64,000 bases of DNA from assembly GCF_015291725.1 (NCBI RefSeq), contig NZ_CP030038.1:6003001-6067000 (forward strand), in the 5' to 3' direction. Positions 1 through 8,826 of the stretch are shown here, piece after piece. Origin of the DNA: Bradyrhizobium sp. CCBAU 51765 (lineage in GTDB: Bacteria > Pseudomonadota > Alphaproteobacteria > Rhizobiales > Xanthobacteraceae). Each line of letters begins with the position of its first letter. Position 1 is the stretch's first letter. A model generated the notes under the pieces. It was not told the DNA's origin, did not search any database, and saw only the letters and a program-made list of their open reading frames with translations. Both the position numbers and the translations under genes were made by a program.

Positions 1-2
1 GG

Positions 3-98
3 CTCGCGCTGCTCGCAGTCTTCGTCGTCGACAGCGGCGAGAAGGATCTGACCACTGCCTCCGAGCAGGATCATCATCAAGGAGAAGAACATGAGTAA
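3..98 (+). CDS. Possible 3' end of an upstream gene (partial)
   Basis: From the left edge one frame stays open to a TAA at 96-98, encoding a hydrophobic stretch (LALLAVFVVDSG) followed by a charged, His-rich tail. It overlaps the ATG of the next gene by eight bases, as in a coupled operon. The hydrophobic run suggests the last membrane helix of an integral protein. Too little is visible to assign a family, and it could be non-coding. Confidence 0.3.
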   Translation, partial: LALLAVFVVDSGEKDLTTASEQDHHQGEEHE

Positions 99-546
99 GC
101 GTCTCGACTACAACCAGATCGCGCCGGCAGGCACCAAGGCGCTCGGCGGCGTCTACGGCTACATCCTGCAGAGCCGCCTTTCCCCCACGCTGATCGAGCT
201 GGTCTATCTGCGGGTCTCCCAGATCAACAATTGCGCCTACTGCCTGGACATGCACACCCGCGACCTGCTCAAGAAGGGAGAGAAGGTCGAGAAGATCGCG
301 CTGCTGCAGGCCTGGCGCGAGGCCGGCAATCTCTTCGACGACCGCGAGCGGGCTGCCCTGGCGTGGGCGGAAGCGGTGACGCGGGTTGCCGAGACCGGCG
401 TCCCTGACGAGGCATACCAGGCCGCACGCACCGTATTCGAGGAGCGTGAGCTTGTGGACCTCACAATCGCCATCAGTTTGATGAATGCCTACAACCGCAT
501 GGCCATTAGCTTTCGCGCAACACCGGCGGCAGCGGCCGCCGCCTGA
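91..546 (+). CDS. Carboxymuconolactone decarboxylase / AhpD-family protein
   Basis: A 151-residue single-domain protein with the family signature CAYCLDMHTRD near residue 48, that is the CxxC pair followed by His that gives AhpD-type proteins thiol peroxidase activity. The preceding acidic/hydrophobic helix (ELVYLRVSQINN) is also typical. Length fits small alkylhydroperoxidase-like members rather than true gamma-carboxymuconolactone decarboxylases. GGAGAAG lies just ahead of the ATG. The cupin gene follows 43 bases later on the same strand, so the two probably share a transcript. The physiological substrate cannot be told from sequence; peroxide or organic hydroperoxide removal is the usual inference. 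Confidence 0.85.
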   Translation: MSKRLDYNQIAPAGTKALGGVYGYILQSRLSPTLIELVYLRVSQINNCAYCLDMHTRDLLKKGEKVEKIALLQAWREAGNLFDDRERAALAWAEAVTRVAETGVPDEAYQAARTVFEERELVDLTIAISLMNAYNRMAISFRATPAAAAAA

Positions 547-589
547 TCGACACAAGCGCAACGTCGCGCACAAACGAAAGGCCATTCAC

Positions 590-1000
590 ATGAAGAGACA
601 TGGAATCATCGTCGCGACGGCGCTGATCGCCGCCACCAGCCTGACTTCGCTCGCCGCTCGATCCGAAGAGCCACGGCTGGGAGACATCAAGCGCACACAT
701 CTCATGAAGGAAGCTCTGAGCATCCCCGGACGCGAGGTCGTCCAGGTCCGCGTCGATTTTCCTCCAGGCGTTGTCGCCGTCAGGCACAGTCACCCGGGCG
801 AAGAGCTCGTCTATATGATCGAAGGCGAGCTGGAATATCGGCTCGACGGCAGGCCGCCGGTGATCCTGAAGGCCGGCGACGTGCTGCTCATTCCTCACGG
901 CGTGCATCACGCGGTGACGAACGTCGGCAGCGGCAGCGCGGCGGAGCTTGCGACCTACATTGTCGAGACGGGCAAGCCGCTGTTGACGCTCGGCAGGTGA
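590..1000 (+). CDS. Exported cupin-domain protein
   Basis: This 136-residue protein starts with KRHGIIVATALIAATSLTSLAA, a Sec-type signal peptide, so I place the start at 590 after CGAAAGG and not at the further-upstream in-frame ATG. The mature part is one cupin_2 barrel: HSHPGEELVYMIEGELEY carries the first His/Glu metal-binding motif and GDVLLIPHGVHH the second His cluster. It is probably a periplasmic metal-binding cupin. It is coupled to the AhpD-like gene upstream, which suggests a shared oxidative or electrophile response, but no substrate can be named. A second exported cupin lies at 61931-62413. Confidence 0.8.
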   Translation: MKRHGIIVATALIAATSLTSLAARSEEPRLGDIKRTHLMKEALSIPGREVVQVRVDFPPGVVAVRHSHPGEELVYMIEGELEYRLDGRPPVILKAGDVLLIPHGVHHAVTNVGSGSAAELATYIVETGKPLLTLGR

Positions 1001-1007
1001 GCCGCTT

Positions 1008-1832
1008 CTAACGCTTGGTCCAGTCGATCACGCGGCCTGAGTCGGCATCGAACTCCATGCTGCAGAACGTGCCGCCCTGGAAATAATCGCCGACCGGGTC
1101 CGGCTTCAGCTTGGCCTGCTCCGCCATCGCGTGCTCACGGAAATCTTCGGCGCGGCCGGTCGGGCGATAGCCGAGCTCGTAGGCACGGTGATTGTCCCAC
1201 CAGGCGCGCTCATTGAAAGAGGCGCCGTAGAAGACCTCGAAATGGATGTCGGGATGTTCGAGCCCGATGCGGCAGAGCTGCACGAGGTCGTCGGGCTTGA
1301 GCCAGATCGCGAGCCGGCGCTGGTCGAGCGGCATGTCGCCGAAATTGCCGATGCGCAGGCACGTCACCTTCAGGCCGTGCTTGTCGGCGTAGAGTGCGCC
1401 GACAGCCTCGCCGAACACCTTGCTGACGCCGTAGCGGCTGTCGGGCCGCGCGGTGACGTCGGTGCCGATCCTGTGGTGGCGCGGATAGAAGCCGACGGCG
1501 TGGTTCGACGAGGCGAACACCACGCGCTTGACGCCCTTGCGATACGCGGCCTCGAACAGATTGTAGCAGCCGATGATGTTGGCCTGGTGAATTTGATCCC
1601 AGGTGCCTTCGACCGAATAGCCGCCGAAGTGGAGAATGCCGTCGACGCCCTCGCACATGGCCTCGCACTGCGCGAGATCGGCGAGGTCGGCCATCTTGAA
1701 TTTTTCATCTGCGCCGAGATCCGCCGGCGGCTTGATGTCGGAAAGCAGCAGGTCCGGATAGATCGGCGGCAAGAGTTTCCGCAGTCGCGTTCCGATTCCG
1801 CCCGAAGCTCCTGTCATCAAGATGCGCGGCAT
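1008..1832 (-). CDS. udh: Uronate-dehydrogenase-like NAD-dependent epimerase/dehydratase family protein
   Basis: A 274-residue short-chain dehydrogenase of the extended class. GASGGIG (residues 8-14) is the NAD-binding loop and YGVSK (Y134, K138) the catalytic pair. The order of segments HFGGYSVE, NIIGCYNLFEAA, FASSNHAVGFYP, WWDN and FQGGTF matches Agrobacterium uronate dehydrogenase (Udh), which oxidises galacturonate or glucuronate to the aldaro-lactone. A start 12 codons upstream (1868) is possible, but MPRILMTGASGG is the normal N-terminus. An SMP-30 lactonase gene is divergent across a 91-bp gap, which supports a uronate-to-lactone-to-aldarate route. Exact substrate is inferred. Confidence 0.75.
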   Translation of the reverse strand: MPRILMTGASGGIGTRLRKLLPPIYPDLLLSDIKPPADLGADEKFKMADLADLAQCEAMCEGVDGILHFGGYSVEGTWDQIHQANIIGCYNLFEAAYRKGVKRVVFASSNHAVGFYPRHHRIGTDVTARPDSRYGVSKVFGEAVGALYADKHGLKVTCLRIGNFGDMPLDQRRLAIWLKPDDLVQLCRIGLEHPDIHFEVFYGASFNERAWWDNHRAYELGYRPTGRAEDFREHAMAEQAKLKPDPVGDYFQGGTFCSMEFDADSGRVIDWTKR

Positions 1833-1923
1833 GTCTGACCTCGTCCGTGGCAACCGATTTGCGGCCATGGATATCTGATGCTAGCAGACTTGGACAGAGG
1901 GAACGCAACGACGAGACCCGCAC

Positions 1924-2892
<969 letters not shown>

Positions 2893-2907
2893 TTTCTCCG
2901 CGGCGAC

Positions 2908-3002
2908 GATCTCGTAGGGTGGGCAAAGCGAAAGCGTGCCCACCACTTCTGAATGGTGGGCACGTCGCGCAAAGAGCGCGCCTTTGCCCACCCTACGAGA
3001 TC
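2908..3002. repeat. Nested inverted repeat with 21-bp outer arms (family F)
   Basis: Perfect 21-bp outer arms (2908-2928 and 2982-3002) enclose a second perfect 11-bp palindrome, CGTGCCCACCA at 2935-2945 and its complement at 2954-2964, with an 8-base loop. The arms carry a GTAGGGTGGGCAAAG core. It sits just after the SMP-30 stop in a convergent gap and could act as a transcription barrier. No second copy was noticed in the window. Confidence 0.85.
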
Positions 3003-3010
3003 CCTCTTCC

Positions 3011-3092
3011 GTCATTGCGAGCGAAGCGAAGCAATCCAGACTGTCTCCGCGGAGGGAACCTGGATTCGCTTCGCCGCTTCGCTCGCAATGAC
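3011..3092. repeat. Palindromic intergenic repeat, family A copy 1
   Basis: The element opens with GTCATTGCGAGCGAAGCGAA and closes with the near-complement GCTTCGCTCGCAATGAC; inner arms GCAATCCAG and CTGGATTCG also pair. Family A copy 2 is at 13156-13240. Elements of this look are very common between genes in Bradyrhizobium chromosomes. Confidence 0.85.
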
Positions 3093-3128
3093 AAAAAAAC
3101 GCCGGAGCGGTTGCCCGCTCCGGCGTTT
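3091..3128 (-). terminator. Rho-independent terminator of the aldehyde dehydrogenase gene
   Basis: Perfect 14-bp arms (AAACGCCGGAGCGG at 3097-3110 and its complement at 3115-3128) flank a 4-base loop. Read leftward from the aldehyde dehydrogenase stop at 3148, the hairpin is followed by seven U residues, a classical intrinsic terminator. Confidence 0.88.
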
Positions 3129-3147
3129 GGTTTGCTCGCGCTAACGA

Positions 3148-4578
3148 TTACGCCGCGTTGAAGCCCGCGACGGCCTTCACTTCGAGGAAGTCCTCGAGGC
3201 CGAACTTGCCCCATTCGCGGCCGTTGCCCGACTGCTTGTAGCCGCCGAACGGCGCGGTGCGGTCGTTGGGCACGCCCTGGAGGTTGACGTTGCCGGCGCG
3301 GATCTGACGGCCGACACGTTTGGCATCCTCGACTGACGGACCGTAGACATAGCCCGCGAGACCATAGGGCGTGTCGTTCGCGATCTTGACCGCGTCGGCT
3401 TCGTCCTTGGCGCCGATGATGGTCAGCACCGGTCCGAAGATCTCTTCGCGGGCGATCGTCATGTCAGGGGTGACGTCGGCGAAGATGGTCGGACGGACAT
3501 AGAAGCCCTTGTTGACGCCTTCGGGCAGGCCCGGGCCACCGGCAACGAGGGTAGCGCCCTCGTCGATGCCCTTCTTGATCAGGCCCTGGATCTTGTCCCA
3601 CTGGCCGCGGTTGACGACCGGGCCGATGGTGGTGCCTTCGGCGCGGGGATCGCCGGCCTTGGTCTTGTCGGCCGCGGCCTTCGCGATCGCGGCGACTTCC
3701 TTCATCTTCGACAGCGGAACGATCATGCGCGAGGGTGCGTTGCAGGACTGGCCGGAGTTGTTGAACATGTGCATCACGCCGCCGGTCACCGCCTTCGTGA
3801 GGTCGGCGCCTTCGAGGATGACGTTCGGCGACTTGCCGCCGAGCTCCTGGCTGACGCGCTTCACGGTGGGAGCCGCGCGCTTGGCGACGTCGATGCCGGC
3901 GCGGGTCGAGCCGGTGAACGAGATCATGTCGATGTCGGGGTGCTCGCTCATGGCGGCGCCGACTTCGGGGCCGAGGCCGTTGACGAGGTTGAACACGCCC
4001 TTGGGCACACCGGCTTCATGCAGGATTTCCGCGAAGATCAGCGCCGAGGTCGGGGTGAACTCGCTGGGCTTGAGGATCATGGTGCAGCCGGCGGCGAGCG
4101 CGGGCGCGACCTTGCAGGCGATCTGGTTCAGCGGCCAGTTCCAGGGCGTGATCATGCCGACCACACCGATCGGCTCGCGCAGCACCATGGCCGTGCCGAC
4201 CGGCTCCTCGAAATGATAGTTCTTGAGCACGTCGAGCGTGGTCATGAGATGACCGAGGCCGGCGCCGGCCTGGAGCTTCTCCGCCATCGGCAGCGGCGCG
4301 CCCATCTCGTCGGAGACAGCAGCGCCGATCTCCTTGAGACGGCCCTTGTAGACTTCGATAACCTTCGACAGCAGCGCGACGCGCTCCTCGCGGCTGGTCT
4401 GGGAGAAGGTGGCAAAGGCACGCTTGGCGGCGGCGACGGCCTTGTCGACGTCGGCCTTGGAGCCCAGCGCAACCTCGTACATCGCCTCTTCCGTCGCCGG
4501 ATTGACCACGGCGGTGGACTTCTTGACGGTGGGATCGACCCAGGCGCCGTCGATGTAGAATTGCATGCGATTGACCAT
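3148..4578 (-). CDS. NAD(P)-dependent aldehyde dehydrogenase
   Basis: A 476-residue ALDH-superfamily enzyme that oxidises an aldehyde to the acid. Visible hallmarks are ITPWNWPLNQIACKVAPALAAG (cofactor region), FTGSTRAG (Rossmann loop), QELGGKSPNVI (general-base Glu) and NNSGQSCNAPSRM (catalytic Cys). The start is set at MVNRMQFYIDG because AAGAAGAGG precedes it by about eight bases; an in-frame start 15 codons upstream lacks such a site. It is convergent with the SMP-30 gene and ends in a strong terminator. The substrate is unknown; sugar-acid or aromatic aldehyde metabolism would suit the neighbours. Confidence 0.88.
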   Translation of the reverse strand: MVNRMQFYIDGAWVDPTVKKSTAVVNPATEEAMYEVALGSKADVDKAVAAAKRAFATFSQTSREERVALLSKVIEVYKGRLKEIGAAVSDEMGAPLPMAEKLQAGAGLGHLMTTLDVLKNYHFEEPVGTAMVLREPIGVVGMITPWNWPLNQIACKVAPALAAGCTMILKPSEFTPTSALIFAEILHEAGVPKGVFNLVNGLGPEVGAAMSEHPDIDMISFTGSTRAGIDVAKRAAPTVKRVSQELGGKSPNVILEGADLTKAVTGGVMHMFNNSGQSCNAPSRMIVPLSKMKEVAAIAKAAADKTKAGDPRAEGTTIGPVVNRGQWDKIQGLIKKGIDEGATLVAGGPGLPEGVNKGFYVRPTIFADVTPDMTIAREEIFGPVLTIIGAKDEADAVKIANDTPYGLAGYVYGPSVEDAKRVGRQIRAGNVNLQGVPNDRTAPFGGYKQSGNGREWGKFGLEDFLEVKAVAGFNAA

Positions 4579-4730
4579 CGTTAACCTCTTCTTGGGGCTT
4601 GGAGGGGGCGTTTCGGCAGGCATCCTTGCACGAAAGCGCCGGCAATTGAACCCGCCATATGCGGGGCCAGCGTTGCGGCGAGCGGAGGCTATATGAGCCG
4701 ATGGCGGGAAGGAGGCAAGGTTCTCTCAGC

Positions 4731-4836
4731 CGTCATTCCGGGGCGCGCGAAGCGCGAGCCCGGAATCCATTTCACCACCTGCCCTGACGCCCCAATGGAT
4801 TCCGGGTTCGATGCTTCGCATCGCCCCGGAATGACG
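4731..4836. repeat. Palindromic intergenic repeat, family B copy 1
   Basis: Begins CGTCATTCCGGGGCGCGCGA and ends with CGCCCCGGAATGACG; the interior pairs GCCCGGAATCCAT with ATGGATTCCGGG. It fills much of the gap between two leftward genes. Other copies are at 47520-47601 and 57014-57119. Confidence 0.85.
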
Positions 4837-4851
4837 ACGTGGTTACCTCGA

Positions 4852-7215
4852 CTACACCGCCATCTTCCGGTGCAGCACCGGCGCGCCGGTGGTGAGGCTT
4901 TCGGCCGCATCGATGATGGCGTTGGCGTCGATGCCGTAGTGCCGATAAAGGTCCGCGATACTGCCGGTCTGGCCGAACTGCTCGACACCGAGCGCCTCGA
5001 CGCGATGGCCGCGGACGCTGCCGAGCCAGCCGAGCGCGGAGGGATGACCGTCGATCACGGTCACGATGCCGCAGTCGCGCGGCAGCGGCGCCAGCAGTTT
5101 TTCGACGTGGCTGAGATGCTGGACGCCGCGGCGGTCGCGCCGCAATTTCCGCGCGGCGGTCCACCCCGCATGCAGGCGATCCGCCGAGGTGATCGCGAGC
5201 AGGCCGACGTCGCGGCGACTCTCGCCAATGAAGCCGGTCGCCTCGATCGCCTCGGGCGCGACCGCGCCGGTATAGGCGATCACGACTTCGGCATTCGGGC
5301 CCGGCTTGCGCAGCCAGTAAGCGCCGTCGGTGATGCCCTGCCTCAGCTCCGGCGTCATGATCCGCTGCGCCTGCTCGATGCTGCGCGTCGAGAGGCGCAA
5401 ATACACCGAACCGCCCTCGCCCGGATCGCGCTGCATGTGCTCAAAACCGAACGCCATGATCACGGCGAGTTCGTCGACGAAGGCCGGCTCGAATGAGGCG
5501 AGGCCATCTTGCGCCATGCCGATCAGCGGCGTCGCGATCGACTGGTGCGCGCCGCCCTCCGGCGCGAGCGTGATGCCGGACGGCGTCGCCGCCACCATGA
5601 AGCGCGCATCCTGGTAGCAGGCATAGTTCAGCGCATCGAGCCCGCGCTCGATGAAGGGATCGTAGAGCGTGCCGACCGGCAGCAGCCGCTCGCCGTTGAT
5701 CTGGTGCGACAGGCCGAGCGCGGAGAGCATGATGAACAGGTTCATCTCGGCGATGCCGAGCTCGAGGTGTTGGCCCTTCGGCGAGGCGTCCCAGTTGTAG
5801 GTCGAAGGAATTTTCTCGCTGCGGAATAAATCGGCCTTCTCAGCGCGTGCGAACAGGCCGCGACGGTTCACCCATGGGCCGAGATTGGTCGAGACGGTGA
5901 CGTCGGGCGAGGTCGTGACGATGCGCTTTGCCAGTTCGCCGTCGCTGCGCGCGATCTCGTTGAGGACGAGGCCAAAGCCCTGCTGGGTCGACATCTGCGG
6001 CGACGGCTTGAAGGCGAGCTGCTGGGGCACCTCGACGACGGGCGCCGTCAGCCGGCGGCCGTCCTGGTTGAACGGCACCCGCGCGAGGAACGCTTCCAGT
6101 TCGGCTGCGTCCTGCGTCAGCCCTTCGAACTTGTCCCATTCATGTCCGGGCCGGATGTTCTGGCTGTCGCGGTATTTCTCCATCTGCGCGACCGTCATCA
6201 GGCCGGCGTGGTTGTCCTTGTGACCCTGGAACGGCAGGCCGACGCCCTTGATGGTATAGGCGATGAAGCAGACCGGGCGATCGTGATCGATGGAGTCGAA
6301 CGCCTCCAGCATGCTCGCCATGTCGTGGCCGCCGAGATTCGACATCAGCGCCAGCAGCTCCTCGTCGCTGCGCCTGTCGATCAGCTTCGTGATCGGGCCC
6401 TGGTCGCCGATCTCGTCGTGCAGATGCTTGCGGAAGGCCGCGCCGCCCTGGAAGCACAGCGCCGCATAGAGCGCGTTCGGGCAGTTGTCGATCCAGCGCT
6501 TCAAGGCTTCGCCGCCAGCTTCCGCGAACGCCTCGCGCATCAGGCGGCCGTATTTCACGATGACGACGTCCCAGCCGAAATTGCGGAACATGGTCTCGAA
6601 CTTTTCCCAGAGACCTTCGCGCACGACGGCATCGAGCGACTGGCGGTTATAGTCGACCACCCACCAGGTGTTGCGCAGGCCGTGCTTCCAGCCCTCCGCG
6701 AGCGCCTCGAAGATGTTGCCCTCGTCCATTTCGGCGTCGCCGACGAGGGCGATCATCCGCCCCTCGCGGCGGTCCTTCATCCAGCCATGCGCCTTGACGT
6801 AGTCCTGCACCAGCGACGAGAACAGCGTCTGCGCGACGCCGAGGCCGACTGAGCCGGTGGAGAAATCGACGTCGTCGACGTCCTTGGTGCGCGAGGGATA
6901 GGACTGCGCACCCTTGAAGCCGCGAAAATTCTCCAGCTTCTCGCGGGTCTGGCGGCCGAACAGATACTGGATGGCGTGGAACACCGGGCTCGCATGCGGC
7001 TTCACCGCGACGCGGTCCTCGGGCCGCAGCACGTGGAAATACAGCGCGGACATGATGGTCGCGAGCGAGGCGGAGGAGGCCTGGTGGCCGCCGACCTTTA
7101 GTCCGTCCGCATTGGAACGGATGTGGTTGGCGTGGTGGATGGTCCAGGACGACAGCCACAGCGCCTTGCGGGCCAGCGCGGTCAGGATGTCGAGGCGAGC
7201 GGGGTCAACGGGCAT
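4852..7215 (-). CDS. Homodimeric 2-oxoacid dehydrogenase E1 / transketolase-like protein (AceE/MdeB type)
   Basis: This 787-residue thiamine-diphosphate enzyme resembles homodimeric pyruvate dehydrogenase E1 (AceE), somewhat shorter than the roughly 890-residue E. coli protein. The ThDP/Mg site is GDAEMDEGNIFEAL followed by WWVVDYNRQSLD; the pyrimidine domain has HLELGIAEMNLF, and the C-terminus GVEQFGQTGSIADLYRHYGID matches the AceE end. GGAG precedes the chosen ATG (7215). An Lrp-family regulator is divergent, the same pairing as mdeR with mdeB of Pseudomonas putida, where MdeB acts on 2-oxobutyrate. No E2 or E3 gene is nearby. Substrate is inferred: pyruvate, 2-oxobutyrate or another short 2-oxoacid. 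Confidence 0.75.
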   Translation of the reverse strand: MPVDPARLDILTALARKALWLSSWTIHHANHIRSNADGLKVGGHQASSASLATIMSALYFHVLRPEDRVAVKPHASPVFHAIQYLFGRQTREKLENFRGFKGAQSYPSRTKDVDDVDFSTGSVGLGVAQTLFSSLVQDYVKAHGWMKDRREGRMIALVGDAEMDEGNIFEALAEGWKHGLRNTWWVVDYNRQSLDAVVREGLWEKFETMFRNFGWDVVIVKYGRLMREAFAEAGGEALKRWIDNCPNALYAALCFQGGAAFRKHLHDEIGDQGPITKLIDRRSDEELLALMSNLGGHDMASMLEAFDSIDHDRPVCFIAYTIKGVGLPFQGHKDNHAGLMTVAQMEKYRDSQNIRPGHEWDKFEGLTQDAAELEAFLARVPFNQDGRRLTAPVVEVPQQLAFKPSPQMSTQQGFGLVLNEIARSDGELAKRIVTTSPDVTVSTNLGPWVNRRGLFARAEKADLFRSEKIPSTYNWDASPKGQHLELGIAEMNLFIMLSALGLSHQINGERLLPVGTLYDPFIERGLDALNYACYQDARFMVAATPSGITLAPEGGAHQSIATPLIGMAQDGLASFEPAFVDELAVIMAFGFEHMQRDPGEGGSVYLRLSTRSIEQAQRIMTPELRQGITDGAYWLRKPGPNAEVVIAYTGAVAPEAIEATGFIGESRRDVGLLAITSADRLHAGWTAARKLRRDRRGVQHLSHVEKLLAPLPRDCGIVTVIDGHPSALGWLGSVRGHRVEALGVEQFGQTGSIADLYRHYGIDANAIIDAAESLTTGAPVLHRKMAV

Positions 7216-7293
7216 AGCGATGCTCCGGGAAATAAGCACTGATCATACGCCTGCGGGCCGCGCCAAACTTCTCAATTTTTCGCGCCATACCGG

Positions 7294-7320
7294 CTGATAT
7301 TGGGATATTTTACCAATCAG
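7294..7320. promoter_or_regulatory. Candidate Lrp-type operator in the divergent gap
   Basis: CTGATATTGG (7294-7303) and CCAATCAG (7313-7320) form an imperfect palindrome around an AT-rich centre, midway between the E1 gene and the Lrp gene. AT-rich dyads of this size are typical Lrp/AsnC sites. The function is inferred from position and symmetry. Confidence 0.45.
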
Positions 7321-7347
7321 ACGCCTCCTGACCCAGGTTCCATCCCA

Positions 7348-7809
7348 ATGCCAGAGCTCGACGCCATCGACCGGAAAATCCTCAGCCATCTCCAGAACGA
7401 CAGCCGGATGACCATGCAGGAGCTCGCCGACAAGGTCGGGCTCTCGGTCTCGCCCTGCCACCGGCGGGTCAAGCTGCTGGAGGAGCGCGGCGTGATCTCT
7501 CGCTATATCGCAACCGTGGACCAGAAGGCGCTGGGGCTGCATGTCAGCGTCTTCATCTCGATCAAGCTGGCCCGGCAGAAGGAGGAGGACCTCAACCGCT
7601 TCGCCCGCGCAATCTCGAAATGGGACGAGGTCCTGGAGTGCTATCTGATGACCGGCAACCGCGACTATCTGCTCCGCGTCGTCGCCGCCGACCTCGCCTC
7701 CTACGAGACGTTCCTCAAGACCAAGCTGACCCGGCTCGACGGCATCGCCTCGATCGAGTCCAGCTTCGCGCTGAGCCAGGTGAAATATTCGATCGCGCTG
7801 CCGGTGTGA
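7348..7809 (+). CDS. Lrp/AsnC family transcriptional regulator
   Basis: A 153-residue protein with an N-terminal winged helix-turn-helix (LDAIDRKILSHLQNDSRMTMQELADKVGLS then SPCHRRVKLLEERGVI) and a C-terminal RAM ligand-binding domain (LECYLMTGNRDYLLRVVAADL). I chose the ATG at 7348; an in-frame TTG at 7300 would add 16 residues and overlap the candidate operator. By analogy with mdeR, it probably activates the divergent E1 gene in response to an amino acid or 2-oxoacid and may control itself. This is inference from arrangement. Confidence 0.85.
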   Translation: MPELDAIDRKILSHLQNDSRMTMQELADKVGLSVSPCHRRVKLLEERGVISRYIATVDQKALGLHVSVFISIKLARQKEEDLNRFARAISKWDEVLECYLMTGNRDYLLRVVAADLASYETFLKTKLTRLDGIASIESSFALSQVKYSIALPV

Positions 7810-7900
7810 CCTGCGTCAGCGGGATCGCACGTTGTCACATGGTCGCAACAAACCCCGCCGATGGTCGTTGTGACTGGTATTCGAGCCGAGAGAAGCACCC

Positions 7901-8821
7901 ATGACCGCAGCCGATCGCAAATCCGAGATCTCCAAGCGCGAGCGCATCATCCAGGAAATGGCCGACGATCTCGACGAGGAACTGGAGATGGAGCTGGATG
8001 ATACCCGCCTCGACGAGCTCCTCGACGAGACCGGAACGCTGAGACCGACGGTCGATCGCAGGCTCTATTTCCGGGAGCTGCTTCGCCTCCAGGGCGAGTT
8101 GATCAAGCTCCAGGACTGGGTGCAGAGCGAGAGGAAGAAGGTCGTGGTGCTGTTCGAGGGCCGCGACGCCGCCGGCAAGGGCGGCGTGATCAAGCGCATC
8201 ACCCAGCGCCTCAATCCCCGCATCTGCCGCGTCGCGGCGCTTCCGGCGCCGAACGAGCGCGAGCGCACGCAATGGTACTTCCAGCGTTACGTCGCACACC
8301 TGCCGGCCGGCGGCGAGATCGTGCTGTTCGACCGTAGCTGGTACAACCGCGCCGGCGTCGAGCGCGTGATGGGCTTCTGCTCGGAGGACGAATATCAGGA
8401 GTTCTTCAAGACAGTGCCGGAGTTCGAGCGCATGCTGATCCGCTCCGGCATCATCCTGGTCAAGTACTGGTTCTCGATCACCGACGACGAGCAGCAGTTC
8501 CGCTTCACCATGCGCATCAAGGATCCCCTGAAGCAGTGGAAGCTGAGCCCGATGGACGTCGAGTCCCGCAGTCGCTGGGAGGCCTACACCAAGGCCAAGG
8601 AGACGATGCTGGAGCACACGCATCTGCCGGATAGCCCGTGGTGGATCGTCGATGCCGTGGACAAGAAGCGCGCCCGGCTCAACTGCATCGCGCATCTATT
8701 GACTCAGATCCCGTACCAGGAGGTCGTGCGGGCTCCGGTGACGCTGCCGCCGCGCGTGCGCAATCCCGACTACCAGCGAGGCCCGGTCCCGCCGGAGATG
8801 TACGTGCCGGCGAAATATTGA
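7901..8821 (+). CDS. ppk2: Polyphosphate kinase 2 (PPK2)
   Basis: A 306-residue cytoplasmic enzyme of the PPK2 family, which transfers phosphate between polyphosphate and nucleoside di- or triphosphates. The P-loop is EGRDAAGKGGVIKRI and the lid module is FDRSWYNRAGVERVMGF; WIVDAVDKKRARLNCI is the usual C-terminal segment. The acidic first 45 residues are typical of class I members. It is preceded by a 91-bp gap from the Lrp gene and probably has its own promoter. Whether it prefers GDP or ADP cannot be read with confidence. Confidence 0.9.
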   Translation: MTAADRKSEISKRERIIQEMADDLDEELEMELDDTRLDELLDETGTLRPTVDRRLYFRELLRLQGELIKLQDWVQSERKKVVVLFEGRDAAGKGGVIKRITQRLNPRICRVAALPAPNERERTQWYFQRYVAHLPAGGEIVLFDRSWYNRAGVERVMGFCSEDEYQEFFKTVPEFERMLIRSGIILVKYWFSITDDEQQFRFTMRIKDPLKQWKLSPMDVESRSRWEAYTKAKETMLEHTHLPDSPWWIVDAVDKKRARLNCIAHLLTQIPYQEVVRAPVTLPPRVRNPDYQRGPVPPEMYVPAKY

Positions 8822-8826
8822 CACTC

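Noticed and set aside
2893..3147. CRISPR array or tandem repeat array
   Set aside because: The repeats are inverted palindromes of different kinds, not direct repeats with regular spacers.
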